This document shows, piece by piece, positions 14,959 through 22,493 of a stretch of 39,071 nucleotides of DNA (positions are counted from its first letter, which is position 1; each line of letters begins with the position of its first letter). The position numbers and the translations under genes are program-made. The DNA is taken from NCBI GenBank assembly GCA_025358525.1, contig JANYJI010000111.1:1-39071 (forward strand), read 5' to 3'. The DNA is from Chloroflexota bacterium. GTDB lineage: Bacteria > Chloroflexota > Limnocylindria > Limnocylindrales > CSP1-4. Under the pieces are notes generated by a model that had not been told where the DNA came from, ran no database searches, and saw only the letters and a program-made list of their open reading frames with translations.

Positions 14959-16050
14959 TCATCTGGCCTCTCGGGAGCCGGCCAGCCGGGCTCCGTACTG
15001 GCGCTGGTAGTAGTCCTTCCACTCCCCGGACTTGATGCCCCGCCACCAATCCTGGTTCTGGATATACCAGTCCACGGTTGCGGCAAGACCCTGCGCGAAG
15101 GGCATCGTGTTAGTCCAGCCCAGGGCGGCGAGCCTGGAGCTGTCCATGGCGTAGCGGCGGTCGTGACCAGGCCGATCCGCAACCTGCCGGACGAGAGACC
15201 ACGGCTTACCCAGGTGTTCCAGGAGTGCCGTCACGATCTCGCGGTTGGTTCGCTCATTGTTCCCGGCGACGTTGTACGTCTCGCCGGAGACGCCGTGATC
15301 CAGGACGTGGCCGATGGCTCCGGCATGGTCGGCGACATAGAGCCAGTCACGGCGCTGGAGGCCGTCGCCGTAAAGCGGCAGCTGCTGGTCGTCGATCGCG
15401 TTCGTCACGAAGAGCGGGATCAGCTTCTCGGGGTGGTGGTACGGGCCGTAAGTGTTGGACCCGCGAGTGATAACCACATCGAGGCCGTAGGTAACGAAGT
15501 AGGAGCGGGCGAGCAGCTCGCCGCCCGCCTTGGCCGAAGAGTATGGGGAGCGCGGTTCGAGGCGGTCGTCCTCGCGGCTCTCGCCGGTTTCGACCGAGCC
15601 GTAAACCTCGTCGGTGGAGACTTGCAGGAAGCGCGGAGCGGCCGCGCGCGCCCCGACCCTGGCGCGTTCCTGCTCGGTTCGACAAGCCTCGAGCAGAATG
15701 TGAACCCCCAGGACGTCCGTCCGCAGGAATGCCTCGGGATCCAGGATGGACCGGTCCACGTGTGATTCGGCGGCGAAGTTGACGACGGCGTCGGCTTCGG
15801 CCGCGAACCGCGCCACGACTGTCTGGTCAGCGATGTCGCCTGCCACGAAGCGGAGTCTGGCGGACTGCTCGGGATCCGCATCGACCGGAGCCAGGTTGGC
15901 GCGATTGCCGGCGTAGGTCAGCTTGTCGATTACCGTGATGTTCGTTCCGTCCTTGCGGGCGAGGACGTCTCGTACGAAACACGAACCGATAAAGCCGGCT
16001 CCGCCGGTGACGAGCAGCCGGGGGAAGCGCGGAGTCCCGGTCTCGGTCAC
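14959..16050 (-). CDS. rfbB: dTDP-glucose 4,6-dehydratase
   Basis: Converts dTDP-glucose to dTDP-4-keto-6-deoxyglucose with bound NAD+. The 363 residues show LLVTGGAGFIGSCFVRDVL, VIDKLTYAGNRANL, the VVNFAAESHVDRSI segment, STDEVYGSVETGES (with the catalytic Thr-Asp-Glu) and Y-S-S-A-K for the Tyr/Lys pair. TRGSNTYGPYHHPEKLIPL and GDGLQRRDWLYVADHAGA, the family signature, follow. GTG start at 16050, overlapping the rfbA stop as GTGA. Second gene of the rhamnose set. Confidence 0.96.
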   Translation of the reverse strand: MTETGTPRFPRLLVTGGAGFIGSCFVRDVLARKDGTNITVIDKLTYAGNRANLAPVDADPEQSARLRFVAGDIADQTVVARFAAEADAVVNFAAESHVDRSILDPEAFLRTDVLGVHILLEACRTEQERARVGARAAAPRFLQVSTDEVYGSVETGESREDDRLEPRSPYSSAKAGGELLARSYFVTYGLDVVITRGSNTYGPYHHPEKLIPLFVTNAIDDQQLPLYGDGLQRRDWLYVADHAGAIGHVLDHGVSGETYNVAGNNERTNREIVTALLEHLGKPWSLVRQVADRPGHDRRYAMDSSRLAALGWTNTMPFAQGLAATVDWYIQNQDWWRGIKSGEWKDYYQRQYGARLAGSREAR

Positions 16051-16805
16051 GCTTTTGGCCTCGTCGGTGGGGCGGTCATCCGGCCTGCGCGCGACTCCTG
16101 TTCGGAAAGCTCGGCCGCCCGGATGAGCGAGGTTACGGTGCCCGCGTCGGTCCAGAGGCCTTCAAAGCGGCGGGCGAACAGGTTGCCGGGCAGGTAGTGG
16201 TTGAGGAGGTCGGTGATCTCGAGTTCGCCCCGGCCCGATGGCACGAGTTGATCCACGATCGCAAATGCGCTCGGGCGGAGGAAGTAGACACCGATCGGGA
16301 TCAGGTTGCTCTTGGGCTGGGCCGGCTTCTCCTCGAAGTTCACGACGTTGCCCGCGACGTCGAGTTCGGCGACACCGAATCGCTGCGGATCGGCGACCTC
16401 GTAGAGGAGCGTGCCCGCGCCGCATGGTCCGGCCTCGAACTCGCGGGCTGTCTCCGCCAGCGGCGGCCCGAGCAGGACGTTATCGCCGAGGACGCAACAG
16501 AAGGCGTCATCGCCAACGAAGTCGCGCGCCAGCCCGATGGCGTGGGCGATACCCATCGCCCCGCGCTGATAGCGGTACGTCAGGTCCAGCCCGAAATGCT
16601 CGCCGTCAGCCAGCAACTCAACCACATCGCCGACGCTCTTGCCGCCGACGATGACCATAACCTCCCGGATGCCCATGCTCGCGAGGGTGGCGATCGGGTA
16701 GTAGATCATCGGCCGGTCATAGATTGGCAGAAGGTGCTTGTTGGTAACGATTGTTAACGGGAAGAGGCGAGTGGCCGTGCCGCCCGCGAGAACGAGACCC
16801 TTCAC
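16047..16805 (-). CDS. rfbA: Glucose-1-phosphate thymidylyltransferase (short RmlA type)
   Basis: Makes dTDP-glucose from dTTP and glucose-1-phosphate, committing carbon to dTDP-rhamnose. LVLAGGTATRLFPLT is the nucleotide-binding loop, N-K-H-L-L-P-I-Y the Lys segment, GAMGIAHAIGLA and LGDNVLLGPPL the substrate and metal region, then EEKPAQPKSN and LWTDAGTVTSLIRAA. At 252 residues it belongs to the shorter branch (classical RmlA is about 290). GTG start at 16805 with GGAG five bases upstream. It lies 78 bp after mreC, so it may be read on from mreBC or from its own promoter. First gene of the glycan block. Confidence 0.93.
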   Translation of the reverse strand: MKGLVLAGGTATRLFPLTIVTNKHLLPIYDRPMIYYPIATLASMGIREVMVIVGGKSVGDVVELLADGEHFGLDLTYRYQRGAMGIAHAIGLARDFVGDDAFCCVLGDNVLLGPPLAETAREFEAGPCGAGTLLYEVADPQRFGVAELDVAGNVVNFEEKPAQPKSNLIPIGVYFLRPSAFAIVDQLVPSGRGELEITDLLNHYLPGNLFARRFEGLWTDAGTVTSLIRAAELSEQESRAGRMTAPPTRPKA

Positions 16806-16883
16806 TCGGCTCCAGTCAGTGCGTGAGAATCGAGAGTAGCAGTTTTGTCCCGGGTGTTGCCTGCCTCGCCCTACCGCCGGCGA

Positions 16884-17837
16884 TCAGCACTTGGGGGTTG
16901 GCGATGCCCCTGGCTTGGCGGTACCAGCAGGACGTGGCGACTCGGATGCGCCCGGGATGGCCGATGGGATCGGCGGACCGAAACCGCCGTGGTAGTCGAC
17001 GATTACCAATACGAATGTGGCATCAGTCAGATGGGCGGCGGGCTGGATCGTCGCGGTCTGAACGACGGCATTCGGGTCCTTTGACACGTCGGTAATTTCG
17101 CCGATGAGCAGCATCGGCGGATACGGCGATCTATCGTTGGTGCACGGGAGCGCCTCGCCTGCCGAAACAACGGCTTCGCCCTTGGTGAGCTTCACCAAGA
17201 CGTCCACGTAGGACATCTGGAGCTGGCCACTGCTGGAGCCGCGGATTGTGCCCGTGGCGCCGCTCTTGGCCTCCTTGCCCACGACCACGGCCGACGGGTC
17301 GCTCACGAGAAGGATTGTCGCAACGGTCGCGTCGACTTCCGAAAGCCGGCCGACCAACGCTCCGCCGGCATCTATCACTACCTGACCCGCCGTTAGCCCA
17401 TCGCTGCTGCCCTTGTTGATGACGAGGGTTCGGAGTCGAACGTCCGAAAGGTCGCGCACGATCACGCGGGCCGGGGTTGTCCGATATGGCACCGACTGTT
17501 GGGCTGCCGTGATCTTGGTCCAGTCATCGTTGATCTTGGAGACCGCCGGCATCCGGTCTAGCTGCGCCTTGAGAGTCTGGTTCTCCTGGCGCAAACGTTC
17601 ACTGTCCGTCCTGAGTTTGTCGATCTGGGTCAAGGCCGACCAGTAGGAACCGGCCGTGTCGGCCGCACTGCTCAGGGCCGTCTCGACCGGGTTGGCTGCC
17701 CAGTTGACGGCCGATTCGACGCCATGGGCCTGCGGGGTATCGGAGATGCCCATCAGGCCGACGCTAAGGATCAAGAGCGTGCCCCAGGTAGTCCATTCCC
17801 GTCGGATCGTTCGTCGGGTCGCTGTAATTGCGTTCAT
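16884..17837 (-). CDS. mreC: Rod-shape-determining protein MreC
   Basis: Part of the elongasome that links cytoplasmic MreB to extracytoplasmic wall synthesis. One N-terminal membrane segment (about residues 18-36) is followed by a coiled coil (about 72-97, IDKLRTDSERLRQENQTLKA) and the beta-rich MreC core. In the core, ARVIVRDLSDVRLRTLVINK, GSSDGLTAGQVVIDAGGALV, VGRLSEVDATVATILLVSDP and LIGEITDVSKDPN are recognisable. The C-terminal tail is Pro/Ser/Ala-rich and ends in Lys-Cys. The 317 residues are normal. It lies 28 bp downstream of mreB. The next gene is rfbA, so mreD and a class B PBP are not in their usual place. Confidence 0.93.
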   Translation of the reverse strand: MNAITATRRTIRREWTTWGTLLILSVGLMGISDTPQAHGVESAVNWAANPVETALSSAADTAGSYWSALTQIDKLRTDSERLRQENQTLKAQLDRMPAVSKINDDWTKITAAQQSVPYRTTPARVIVRDLSDVRLRTLVINKGSSDGLTAGQVVIDAGGALVGRLSEVDATVATILLVSDPSAVVVGKEAKSGATGTIRGSSSGQLQMSYVDVLVKLTKGEAVVSAGEALPCTNDRSPYPPMLLIGEITDVSKDPNAVVQTATIQPAAHLTDATFVLVIVDYHGGFGPPIPSAIPGASESPRPAGTAKPGASPTPKC

Positions 17838-17865
17838 TCGGCCCCCATGGCCAGGCGGCTCGGCG

Positions 17866-18924
17866 TCAGCGAGACGGGCGGGCGTACGTGTCCGACACCA
17901 GGACTTCTTCCATCAAGTCGAGTTCCTCGAGGACAACACCAGTCCCGCGAGCAACGCAGGTCAGCGGGTCGTTGGCCACGTGGACGGGCATCTGCGTCGC
18001 CTCGGCGATGCGGCGATCGAAACCCGCAAGCAGCGCGCCGCCGCCGGCGAGCACGAGGCCCTGGTCCATGATGTCGGCCACGAGCTCCGGCGGTGTCTCT
18101 TCGATCGTGTCCTTGATCGTGTCGACGATGAGTTGGAGCGAGGGCTCGATCGCCTCGCGAATCTGCTCCCCGCCGACTTCGACTGCGCGCGGTAGGCCGG
18201 TCAGGAGGTCGCGGCCGCGCAGCGTTACGCGCTGGATATCCCATTCGCCAGGGCTGGCCGAGCCGAGAGCGATCTTGACGTCTTCGGCCGTGCGCTCTCC
18301 GAGGAGGAGGTTGTACTCGCGGCGAGCGTAGGCAACGATATCAGCGTCCATCTCGTCGCCACCGATCCGGATGCTTCGGCTGACGACGATGCCGCCCAGG
18401 CTGATGACCGCGACTTCGGTGGTACCGCCGCCGATATCGATGATCAAGCTGCCGGTGGGCTCGTTGACCGGCAGGCCGGCTCCGATGGCGGCCGCCATGG
18501 GCTCCTCGATCAGGCCAGCCCAGCGGGCGCCGGCGTTCATGGCTGCGTCGCGGACGGCGCGCTTCTCGACTTCGGTCACGCCCGATGGGACGCCTAGTAA
18601 CATGCGCGGCCGCGGCACCATGCCAATCCGGTCGTGAACCTTGCGTACGAAGTACTCGATCATCTGCTGAGTCACGTCGAAGTCGCTGATGACTCCGTCC
18701 CGGAGCGGACGAATCGCGATGATGTTCGCCGGAGTCCGGCCCACCATGCGCTTCGCCTCGGCACCGACGGCCAGGACCCTCCTGGTCTTGGCGTCCATGG
18801 CGACCACGCTGGGTTCGCTGATGACGATGCCGCGGTCACGGACGTGGACAAGGGTATTCGCTGTGCCTAGGTCAATCCCGATGTCTCGCGAGAAGAGGCC
18901 GAGCAGAGCGTTCAGGCCAAACAT
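17866..18924 (-). CDS. mreB: Cell-shape actin homologue MreB
   Basis: Actin-fold ATPase that guides lateral wall synthesis at the membrane inner face. Visible motifs are DIGIDLGTANTLVHVRDRG (phosphate 1), VGRTPANIIAIRPLRDGVI, LLGVPSGVTEVEKRAV, IEEPMAAAIGAGLPV, IIDIGGGTTEVAVISLGG (phosphate 2) and LVLAGGGALLAGFD (adenosine). The 352 residues match the family. The ATG at 18924 has only a weak purine stretch upstream. First gene of mreBC. A TATACT -10-like site lies 179 bases upstream. Confidence 0.97.
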   Translation of the reverse strand: MFGLNALLGLFSRDIGIDLGTANTLVHVRDRGIVISEPSVVAMDAKTRRVLAVGAEAKRMVGRTPANIIAIRPLRDGVISDFDVTQQMIEYFVRKVHDRIGMVPRPRMLLGVPSGVTEVEKRAVRDAAMNAGARWAGLIEEPMAAAIGAGLPVNEPTGSLIIDIGGGTTEVAVISLGGIVVSRSIRIGGDEMDADIVAYARREYNLLLGERTAEDVKIALGSASPGEWDIQRVTLRGRDLLTGLPRAVEVGGEQIREAIEPSLQLIVDTIKDTIEETPPELVADIMDQGLVLAGGGALLAGFDRRIAEATQMPVHVANDPLTCVARGTGVVLEELDLMEEVLVSDTYARPSR

Positions 18925-19242
18925 GACTAGAGGCTGTTCTTTCTACGTGGCGCTGGCTTCCCCCGACGGGAGGGAGAGGGTCTACCAGCCTGAGTAGCCC
19001 GATTGGTCGAGTGGGTCGGAAGCCCTTGGATTGCGACGGCGTTTGTCCAATCCTATTTGCGGTTAGTCCAGTCGCCCCGCCTCGATCCTGGAAAGCGGTA
19101 GCAGTATACCTGCCCGTTCATGGCGGACCTCTTGGAGAGCCTTACCACGCTCGGCGGGCTGCGGCAGTCTACCGCTCCGGCGCAAGTCCTGGCCAATCGG
19201 CCGCGTCCTCGGCGAAATTCGGTCGCTGCTCGCGGCGCCTCG
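18925..19242. other. Intergenic region between radC and mreB
   Basis: About 318 bp without a convincing gene. It should hold the mreB promoter and the radC 3' end. I see a GGTATACT octamer on the minus strand (19110-19103) but no good -35, no clear terminator stem with a T-run, and no tRNA, SRP RNA or tmRNA signature. Short ORFs here have no protein-like features. Confidence 0.6.
19103..19110 (-). promoter_or_regulatory. Possible -10 element (GGTATACT) upstream of mreB
   Basis: The minus strand reads GGTATACT, with TATACT at 19108-19103, 179 bases ahead of the mreB ATG. The same octamer precedes the acetyltransferase gene at 12360-12367. No matching -35 is apparent, so this is tentative. Confidence 0.25.
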
Positions 19243-19926
19243 TTAGGACGGCCTGTCGAAGGCGATTCCTCGGTCCCGGAGGGAAACGAAGCCGTCCCCG
19301 GCGACGATCAGGTGGTCAAGCAACTGGATGTCCAGGAGGCGTCCGGCGGCGAGGGTTTCGGCCGTCAACCTCAGATCGTCCGGACTTGGCGTGGGGTCGC
19401 CGGACGGGTGGTTGTGGACGAGGATCAAGCCAGTGGCGTTGAGGCGCACGGCATCGCGGAACAACTCACCCACGCGCACCAGGCTGGACGACACGTTGCC
19501 CTGGTACACGGTCACGAGGCGGAGAACAGCGTTGCGAGTGTTCAGCAGGACGACTCGCAGCTCCTCGCGCTCCAGATAGCCCATCTGTGGCACAAGACGT
19601 TCGCCGACGTCGCGTGGCGAGTGGATGATCCAGCGGCCCTGGGGCCAATCTGCGACGACACGGCGGCCTAGCTCGAATGCAGCGCTCAACTGTGCCGCAC
19701 GCACCGGGCCGACGCCTGGGACCGTCTCCAGCTCCACGTCGGTGGCCCGAGCCAGGCCGACGAGCCCCTCGTGACGCCGCAGGGCATCGGCAGCCGCATC
19801 GGCGGCCGTCTTGCCGTGAGATCCGGATCCCCAGAGCACTCCGATCAGCTCGGCGGCACTCAGGGCTGCGGCGCCATGGGCCGCGAGGCGCTCCCGAGGC
19901 CGCTCGTTCTCCGGCAGGCGGCTCAT
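19243..19926 (-). CDS. radC: RadC family JAB/MPN-domain protein
   Basis: RadC proteins have an N-terminal helix-hairpin-helix-like (UPF0758) region and a C-terminal JAMM metalloprotease-like domain; the cellular role is unsettled. Here RLPENERPRERLAAHG and ALSAAELIGVLWGSG form the start, with VPGVGPVRAAQLSAAFELG as the HhH. VVLLNTRNAVLRLVTVYQGN and the JAMM motif LVHNHPSGDPTPSPDD with its His, His and Asp ligands follow, then LDHLIVAGDGFVSLRDRG. The ORF reaches 19998, but the ATG at 19926 (MSRLPENERPRERL) gives 227 residues, the normal length with the usual N-terminus. The Shine-Dalgarno (AGGG) is close to the ATG, so the start is not certain. It is a single-gene unit between mreB and the CPBP gene. 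Confidence 0.9.
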   Translation of the reverse strand: MSRLPENERPRERLAAHGAAALSAAELIGVLWGSGSHGKTAADAAADALRRHEGLVGLARATDVELETVPGVGPVRAAQLSAAFELGRRVVADWPQGRWIIHSPRDVGERLVPQMGYLEREELRVVLLNTRNAVLRLVTVYQGNVSSSLVRVGELFRDAVRLNATGLILVHNHPSGDPTPSPDDLRLTAETLAAGRLLDIQLLDHLIVAGDGFVSLRDRGIAFDRPS

Positions 19927-20107
19927 CGGCCCTGAGCGTCGTTCCGCGGCTCCCCTGGAGACTCGCCCCTGCCCTTCCTTAACGCAACTCTGACGCACCG
20001 ATTCGAGCCCCGCTATCTTCCGGCGAGCCTAGTACAGCACCTGCTCCCGGAGCCAGACGACGGAAGCCCGCCGATTCCCCCCGCCATCGGGCTCCGGGAA
20101 CGAGCGG

Positions 20108-20135
20108 AGATTACGCGTTGCCGCTTATCAGCCAA
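20108..20135 (-). promoter_or_regulatory. Weak promoter candidate upstream of radC
   Basis: On the minus strand TTGGCT (20135-20130) and TAATCT (20113-20108) are 16 bases apart, about 180 bases upstream of the chosen radC start. The -35 half overlaps one of two GCTTATCAGC repeats. Both hexamers are imperfect, so this is a suggestion only. Confidence 0.2.
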
Positions 20136-20154
20136 CCAACTCCGGCTTATCAGC
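20123..20154. repeat. Pair of direct repeats GCTTATCAGC, 22 bp apart
   Basis: GCTTATCAGC occurs at 20123-20132 and again at 20145-20154, followed by similar bases (CAACC and TGACC). The 22 bp period is about two helical turns, as in tandem regulator sites. It lies downstream of the CPBP gene and upstream of radC. Function unknown. Confidence 0.5.
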
Positions 20155-20201
20155 TGACCGTGGCCTGGTATCGGCCCACTGCGTACCCGCGGAAGCCTGG
20201 C

Positions 20202-21656
20202 TCAGTAGGACGCGAGGATTCCAAGGATCACGATGAGCGCGTTGTACGAGCCATGCAGCGTCGCCGAGGCGACGAGCGAGCGGCGCCGCATATAGATCCA
20301 CGTCAGAGCGATGGCTACCGGGATGCGGACCGCCATGTTGAAGACGGCGGCCCGAAAGGAGAGGCCGGCGTTTGTGCTCGTGACGTTGATCACGTGAACG
20401 GTGGCGAAGAAGAGGGCGCCGCGCAAGATCGTGGAATTGCGACTCAGCGATCGGCCCCAGGCGTTCGTGGCAAAGCCTCGGTAGAAGATCTCCTCACCCA
20501 GCGGGACAAGGATTGCCACGGCGAGCATCGTGATCCATCGCTCAAAGTCGGTGACTGTCGTGGTTACGGGGGAACTGATGTCGCTTTCGTGCAGCCCGAG
20601 AGCCACGGACAGCAGCGCCGACAGAAGGACCGAGACGAAGAACAGCGGCAGGAGCATGGCCAGTGCCAGGAGGATGTCGCCGGCGGCGCCCAAGGCGATT
20701 CTCGACCGCCAGCTTTGCACCCGCCGACCCAACGCGTCCACGAACTCCGGTTCCTGAGGCGCGGCCGCCCAGTCGTCCTGGCTGGGAGCCAGCCGCCGCG
20801 GCCTGACGATGTCCCGCCAGGTCAGAGCGCCGGTCTTCACGACAATGAAGTGGACAACACCGACGTAAGCCGTCAGGTACAGGAGGACGTGCAGCATCGT
20901 GGAGTCGGCTGTCCCCAAGCGGACTCCGGCCTGTGCGAGGCCGTACTCGAGAGGCAAGGAGAGGCCGGTGATTAGCGCCAAAAGCGCCCCTCCAACCAGA
21001 AGAGGCGCGGGCCCTGCGTAGTCATTCCAGCCGTCCGCCCTGCGCTGGCGTGCCTGGGCGAGCGAGGCACCGAACAAGCCGACGGCCGCCACGACGCTGA
21101 TCGCCTCGACCAGCAGCGAGGTTGGGATCGGCGCCCCTCGGAAACTGATGCCTGAGCGAGCCCCTATCTCTAGGAAGAGCAGGGCAGCCAAACCGGGCAC
21201 GCCCAGAATCAGACTCAACAGGTACAAGCGGGGGGACGCGCGACCTCGGAGGGATAGAAACGAGCGGCGCGACACCGGGTGGAAGTTGCCGGGTGACTCA
21301 AGGACGGGGGCAACGGGTGGCGCTGATGAGTAGCCCCACGGCACGAATCCGGGCGGCCAGGCAGCGGGTGCGGCTGCATATCGGTATGGCCACGCACTGG
21401 GCGGCTGCCACGCACTGGGCGGCCAGCCTGCGGCCGGCGTTGGGCCTGTAGATCGATCGTTGAAGGGCCGCGGCTCGAGGTCCGGGCCTGGATCAGCCGC
21501 GGGCTGGTCCGCTTTGCTGCAGGGCGGCCGTGCCCGATCGGCGAGCGTGGAGCTTGGCCCTCCGGCCCCAAATGGTTCGGGGTTAGGCGCACTTGCACCA
21601 CTGCCTCGGTCGAAGCTCTCGCCCTCCCCTTCGGGTGCCCGCCGATCATCGGCCAT
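20202..21656 (-). CDS. CPBP-family intramembrane metalloprotease (Abi/Rce1-like)
   Basis: Multi-span membrane protein of 484 residues. The first roughly 135 residues are a Pro/Ala/Trp-rich soluble region containing a short repeat (P-P-S-A-W twice, 18 bp unit at 21390-21425). About seven or eight hydrophobic segments follow. The CPBP motifs sit in the last third: LGEEIFYRGFATNAWG (motif 1, Glu-Glu and Arg), GALFFATVHV (motif 2, His) and TLHGSYNALIVIL (motif 3, His and Asn). These residues are complete, so protease activity is plausible; substrates are unknown. The ATG at 21656 lies 33 bp after the stop of the double zinc-ribbon gene, so the two are probably co-transcribed. Confidence 0.88.
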   Translation of the reverse strand: MADDRRAPEGEGESFDRGSGASAPNPEPFGAGGPSSTLADRARPPCSKADQPAADPGPDLEPRPFNDRSTGPTPAAGWPPSAWQPPSAWPYRYAAAPAAWPPGFVPWGYSSAPPVAPVLESPGNFHPVSRRSFLSLRGRASPRLYLLSLILGVPGLAALLFLEIGARSGISFRGAPIPTSLLVEAISVVAAVGLFGASLAQARQRRADGWNDYAGPAPLLVGGALLALITGLSLPLEYGLAQAGVRLGTADSTMLHVLLYLTAYVGVVHFIVVKTGALTWRDIVRPRRLAPSQDDWAAAPQEPEFVDALGRRVQSWRSRIALGAAGDILLALAMLLPLFFVSVLLSALLSVALGLHESDISSPVTTTVTDFERWITMLAVAILVPLGEEIFYRGFATNAWGRSLSRNSTILRGALFFATVHVINVTSTNAGLSFRAAVFNMAVRIPVAIALTWIYMRRRSLVASATLHGSYNALIVILGILASY

Positions 21657-21689
21657 GAGGCGCTATCGAACCTCCGGAGGAACGAAGCC

Positions 21690-22286
21690 TCAGCCGCCAG
21701 CGGCAGGCTTGGTGTTGGTGATCCTACCGCGCGCGCGATGGCCCGGTAATACCCGGTCGACACTGCCGGGCACTGCCGCACCCGCGCCTTCGGGGATGGC
21801 GACGGGGCGTTCGAAGTCCTTGCCGCACCAGGCGCAGAGGGTCCAGTCGAGGCCCACCAGGCGTTCGCAGTTCGGGCAAACGCGATTGAGGCGAGCCCGG
21901 CACCACGGACAGAGGATCCATTCCTCCTGGACGCGCCGATCACACCCGCGGCAAGTCTTGATTGCCTCCACTTCGGCCAGGAGAGCTTCTTCCGCAAGGT
22001 TCCGCTCGTAGACCTCGCCCAGCCGTTCGGCCGGCCGGATGACCCGGTATACGATCACTCCGAAAACGAAGAAGAACGGGGTGAAGACGATTATCAGACC
22101 GGAGGCCAGGTAGGGAAGGACCGGGTTCTCGGTCCTATCGTGCATGTCGCGGAAGGCCCAGTACGCCGCGGCAAGCCAGACGAGGAAGAGGTACAGGACA
22201 ATCGAGTACAGGACCAGCTGGACGACAGCGCTCCCGAAGAACGCGCCGAAGGCGTTCCCCACCTGGCCGGCTAGATCGGTTGGCAT
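21690..22286 (-). CDS. Membrane protein with cytoplasmic double zinc ribbon
   Basis: The 198 residues hold two membrane segments (about 22-44 and 60-82) and then a double zinc ribbon: C-R-G-C-D...C-P-W-C-R followed by C-P-N-C-E...C-A-W-C-G, eight Cys in the DZANK pattern. The linker (RLGEVYERNLAEEALLAEVE) is likely helical. The C-terminal tail is Pro/Gly-rich. The function of such membrane zinc-ribbon proteins is generally unknown; the ribbons may bind protein or RNA. ATG at 22286. It lies directly upstream of the CPBP gene and downstream, after a 207 bp gap, of another zinc-ribbon membrane gene. Confidence 0.8.
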   Translation of the reverse strand: MPTDLAGQVGNAFGAFFGSAVVQLVLYSIVLYLFLVWLAAAYWAFRDMHDRTENPVLPYLASGLIIVFTPFFFVFGVIVYRVIRPAERLGEVYERNLAEEALLAEVEAIKTCRGCDRRVQEEWILCPWCRARLNRVCPNCERLVGLDWTLCAWCGKDFERPVAIPEGAGAAVPGSVDRVLPGHRARGRITNTKPAAGG

Positions 22287-22493
22287 TGCGTCTGTTCTCT
22301 CTCGACTCGGCCCCAGGAGGCTTGTGCCGTCGCTCCGAAAGGCGTTGGGCAGTGTACCAGGCTGGCCTTCGAAGCCGGCCCGTTGATGCCTGGCTGTGAC
22401 GCGGTAGCTCGATCGGAGGTGACGGCCGGGCAGTCGTGCGAGCCTTCGGCCGCCCGGATCGAACCCGACTCTCCGACTGGGTAGGCGGGCTGT

